Source of the DNA: an uncultured Gemella sp. | GTDB lineage: Bacteria > Bacillota > Bacilli > Staphylococcales > Gemellaceae | NCBI GenBank assembly: GCA_927911695.1 | Contig: CAKMQO010000225.1 | Span: 1-6,834, forward strand | Reading direction: 5' to 3' | Length of the DNA: 6,834 nucleotides | Part shown: positions 5,352 to 6,834 of the stretch, one piece after another | Position numbering within the stretch: the first letter of the stretch is position 1 | How the letters are laid out: each line of letters starts with the position of its first letter | Notes under the pieces: model-generated | Database searches by the model: none | Seen by the model: only the letters and a program-made list of their open reading frames with translations | Told to the model about the DNA's origin: nothing | Translations under genes and position numbers: made by a program

Positions 5352-5375
5352 TTTTATAGAGTGCCCCCTATAAAA
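5352..5375. repeat. Hairpin with GC-rich loop in the origin region
   Basis: Perfect 8-base arms TTTTATAG (5352-5359) and CTATAAAA (5368-5375) enclose the loop agtgcccc. The GC-rich loop stands out in very A+T-rich surroundings. It could be a structural element of the origin, an operator or part of the operon's upstream control; no terminator T-tract follows. Confidence 0.45.
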
Positions 5376-5517
5376 CATTGTTATAACTGCATTTGTTGTA
5401 TATGTGGTACATTGTACATTTAAAATCATTAAATTAAAATTTTTATATAATACATACTCTCTATATACTATATAAACATCTATCTACTTAATATTACTTT
5501 TAATTAGAATATAATGT

Positions 5518-5577
5518 ATAATGTACCTAATATGCTGTAAAGTTAGTAATACCAACAAATCAAGTTAGGTACATTAT
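5518..5577. repeat. Perfect 13-bp inverted repeat with 34-bp spacer
   Basis: ATAATGTACCTAA (5518-5530) and TTAGGTACATTAT (5565-5577) are exact reverse complements and include the GTACATT motif found elsewhere in the region. As a pair they form an extended version of the iteron and are good candidates for initiator binding sites. Confidence 0.55.
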
Positions 5578-5580
5578 TTT

Positions 5581-5610
5581 TAAAAGTAATGTGCTATAAT
5601 GTCACATTAC
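5581..5610 (-). terminator. Possible terminator downstream of vapE
   Basis: Perfect 8-base arms GTAATGTG (5586-5593) and CACATTAC (5603-5610) flank a 9-base loop. On the minus strand the hairpin is followed by TTTT and lies about 25 bases past the vapE stop codon. The stem is A+T-rich and the T-tract short, so termination would be weak; it may instead belong to the origin region. Confidence 0.4.
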
Positions 5611-5634
5611 ATTAATATAGCCTTTTTTAATGTA

Positions 5635-6744
5635 TCAATTTAATTTTCTTTTAAATCCTCTTAAATATTTTCCACTATGTAAACGTGATATTTTATTACT
5701 TTTCATCCAGTTAGGTAAGTTATTCATAACTTGATTAATTTCTTTAGCTAATGTATTACCTTTTAAGTCTCTATATGGATCTTCACCATTTCCCAACAAA
5801 TAAACCAACTCACCGGTTGTAATATCCATTATTTTAGTTTGTAATGGAAACCTACTATTTCCATTACCATAGGTAGTAAAATCGTTCACATGGTTATAAT
5901 ATTCTAAGCGTTTCATACTATCGTTAATAATTTCTTTCCAGTTGTTAGGTACATACATTTCTAAGATACTGTTTATACGTTCTTCCAATGGGTTATATTC
6001 TAACGCTCCACTTGATAGCTTTTCCATATATTGCTTTGTTTCTTCTGATATTAAGAGATTTTCTCCATTTTTATACCATTGATACACTTCGCCCCACAAC
6101 TGCAATATGAAATTATTATCTAAACTCCATATTGTGTTTTTTATCTTGTCTTTCTCACAATACATTAACCAGTATCTACGGTTTCCAGTCCTATCTTTTA
6201 ATATTTCCTTGTTGTTAGTAGTCCCTAAGACTGTAAAGGTTCTAGGATAATCATTTGGATCACTTCCATACTTTTTACGTACTGTATCTTTTGTGGCACT
6301 TAACCACGCTTTAAAGCTATCACTATCTGTTTTCATCATTGTACTAAGTTCAGATAATTCAACAAGCCATGTTCTCATAACCTTAAACGTTACTTCATCG
6401 CTAATTTTTTCAGTTATATCAGTATAGTAACCTAACGATAAACGTTGTAATGTTGTACTTTTCCCAATACCTTGTCCGCCTTGTAAAATAATCATTTCAT
6501 CAAACTTTACACCGTTATTAAATAACCTTGTTAGACTTGCTAATAACCATTTTCTAGTACATTCCCGATTATAAACATTGTCTTCAACTCCTAATACATC
6601 TATAAAAAAGCTTTCTGCTCTAGGTATTTCATCCCAACTAACTGCAATTATCTGATTTTTTATAGGGTGATATCTGAATTTATCACTAGCACTAATAATT
6701 GCTGTATCTAAGTCAATTACTTTAGCTTTAAATTTAATCTTTTT
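5635..6744 (-). CDS. vapE: VapE-family primase-helicase, ATPase part (frameshifted)
   Basis: The open frame encodes a VirE/VapE-type AAA+ helicase of the kind that serves as the replication initiator of SaPI-like islands. Residues N-terminal to the helicase include SDKFRYHPI and SWDEIPRAESFFIDVLGVED, then YNRECTRKWLLASLTRLF. The ATPase core shows a Walker A loop (GGQGIGKST, codons beginning near 6477), an acidic Walker-B-like WLVELSEL, a sensor-like VLGTTNN and an arginine-finger-like DRTGNRRYW. The C-terminal part is basic (GKYLRGFKRKLN). The first ATG (6495) lies only a few residues before Walker A and would remove conserved sequence, so the true gene starts further upstream. The frame is open only to 6744. 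The preceding sequence continues in another frame, so a one-base deletion near 6720 is inferred. It lies beside the origin candidate, as expected for an initiator. The family is sure; intactness is not. Confidence 0.85.
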   Translation of the reverse strand, partial: KKIKFKAKVIDLDTAIISASDKFRYHPIKNQIIAVSWDEIPRAESFFIDVLGVEDNVYNRECTRKWLLASLTRLFNNGVKFDEMIILQGGQGIGKSTTLQRLSLGYYTDITEKISDEVTFKVMRTWLVELSELSTMMKTDSDSFKAWLSATKDTVRKKYGSDPNDYPRTFTVLGTTNNKEILKDRTGNRRYWLMYCEKDKIKNTIWSLDNNFILQLWGEVYQWYKNGENLLISEETKQYMEKLSSGALEYNPLEERINSILEMYVPNNWKEIINDSMKRLEYYNHVNDFTTYGNGNSRFPLQTKIMDITTGELVYLLGNGEDPYRDLKGNTLAKEINQVMNNLPNWMKSNKISRLHSGKYLRGFKRKLN

Positions 6745-6834
6745 TCAATTTCCATTCTAAACAATTCTTTATCACGCTTTTCTAAAGGTTTAATCTTACC
6801 TTGCTTATCCCTAATTTCGATAACATCTGTTAGT
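6717..6834 (-). pseudogene. vapE: VapE upstream fragment in the shifted frame, cut by window edge
   Basis: From the right edge a frame reads LTDVIEIRDKQGKIKPLEKR, then DKELFRMEIEKRLNLKLK, and stops at TAA (6719-6717). It has no start inside the window. Content and position fit the region just before the helicase domain of VapE proteins. The join LKLK to VIDLDTAIISASDKFRYHPI is natural if one base is restored in the short A run at 6721-6723. It is therefore probably the N-terminal part of the same gene. A separate upstream gene ending here is less likely, because the downstream frame then has no usable start before the conserved region. Confidence 0.6.

Larger units (their letters stand above)
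5332..5577. other. Candidate satellite replication origin with iterons
   Basis: This non-coding region directly downstream of the VapE gene holds GTACATT-type repeats in two groups. The left group is ATGTACAT (5337-5344) and two abutting copies at 5407-5413 and 5414-5420. The right group is an inverted copy at 5520-5526 and another copy at 5569-5575. Between them (about 5421-5519) the sequence is almost pure A+T. SaPI origins are known to consist of short iterons flanking an A+T-rich tract beside the rep gene and to be unwound by the satellite's own helicase. The match here is by layout; binding is not shown. Confidence 0.55.

Noticed and set aside
5215..5634. A missed small gene in the 420-bp gap beside vapE
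   Set aside because: All frames are cut by frequent stops. The longest minus-strand frames behind ATGs are about 15 codons. The gap is better explained by promoter and origin signals.

Overview
The window is strongly A+T-rich Firmicutes DNA. Short intergenic spaces, AGGAG-type ribosome binding sites and the protein families present point to a low-GC member of the Bacilli. Gemella, Streptococcus or Staphylococcus relatives are plausible, but the genus cannot be fixed from this sequence.

The left 1.6 kb looks chromosomal. A decayed end of an IS3-family insertion sequence (1-223, minus strand) is followed by a promoter region and one intact plus-strand gene (347-1420). That gene encodes a polytopic membrane protein of the PTS_EIIC_2 / PfoR-like family and ends at its own terminator. 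A roughly 340-bp gap follows (1463-1800). It holds a strong bidirectional terminator, an inverted repeat, a tandem 11-bp direct repeat and a plus-strand terminator, and probably contains the chromosome/element junction.

From about 1.8 kb to the right edge every gene reads leftward. The content resembles a phage satellite of the PICI/SaPI type. In transcription order it has a VapE-family primase-helicase (interrupted by a one-base frameshift and cut by the window edge), a non-coding replication-origin candidate with GTACATT repeats flanking an A+T-rich core, and a compact operon. The operon contains a SaPI-like small protein, two unknown proteins, a start-less sigma70-region-4/ArpU-like regulator, an HTH terminase-small-subunit-like protein and two unknown proteins. 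It ends at a rho-independent terminator. Beyond it lie two tiny genes, each with its own good sigma-A promoter, at the element's end.

How the genes probably work together (inference): VapE would replicate the excised island from the origin beside it. The regulator would control late expression, and the small terminase would direct the helper phage's large terminase to package island DNA. The two unknown proteins after the terminase gene sit where satellites often carry capsid-remodelling or interference genes. The two end genes sit where PICIs carry accessory cargo. No integrase, repressor, large terminase, portal, capsid or tail gene is visible; the first two could lie beyond the right edge. 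Two breaks, in vapE and at the regulator's start, raise the possibility that the island is decaying, unless they are sequence errors.
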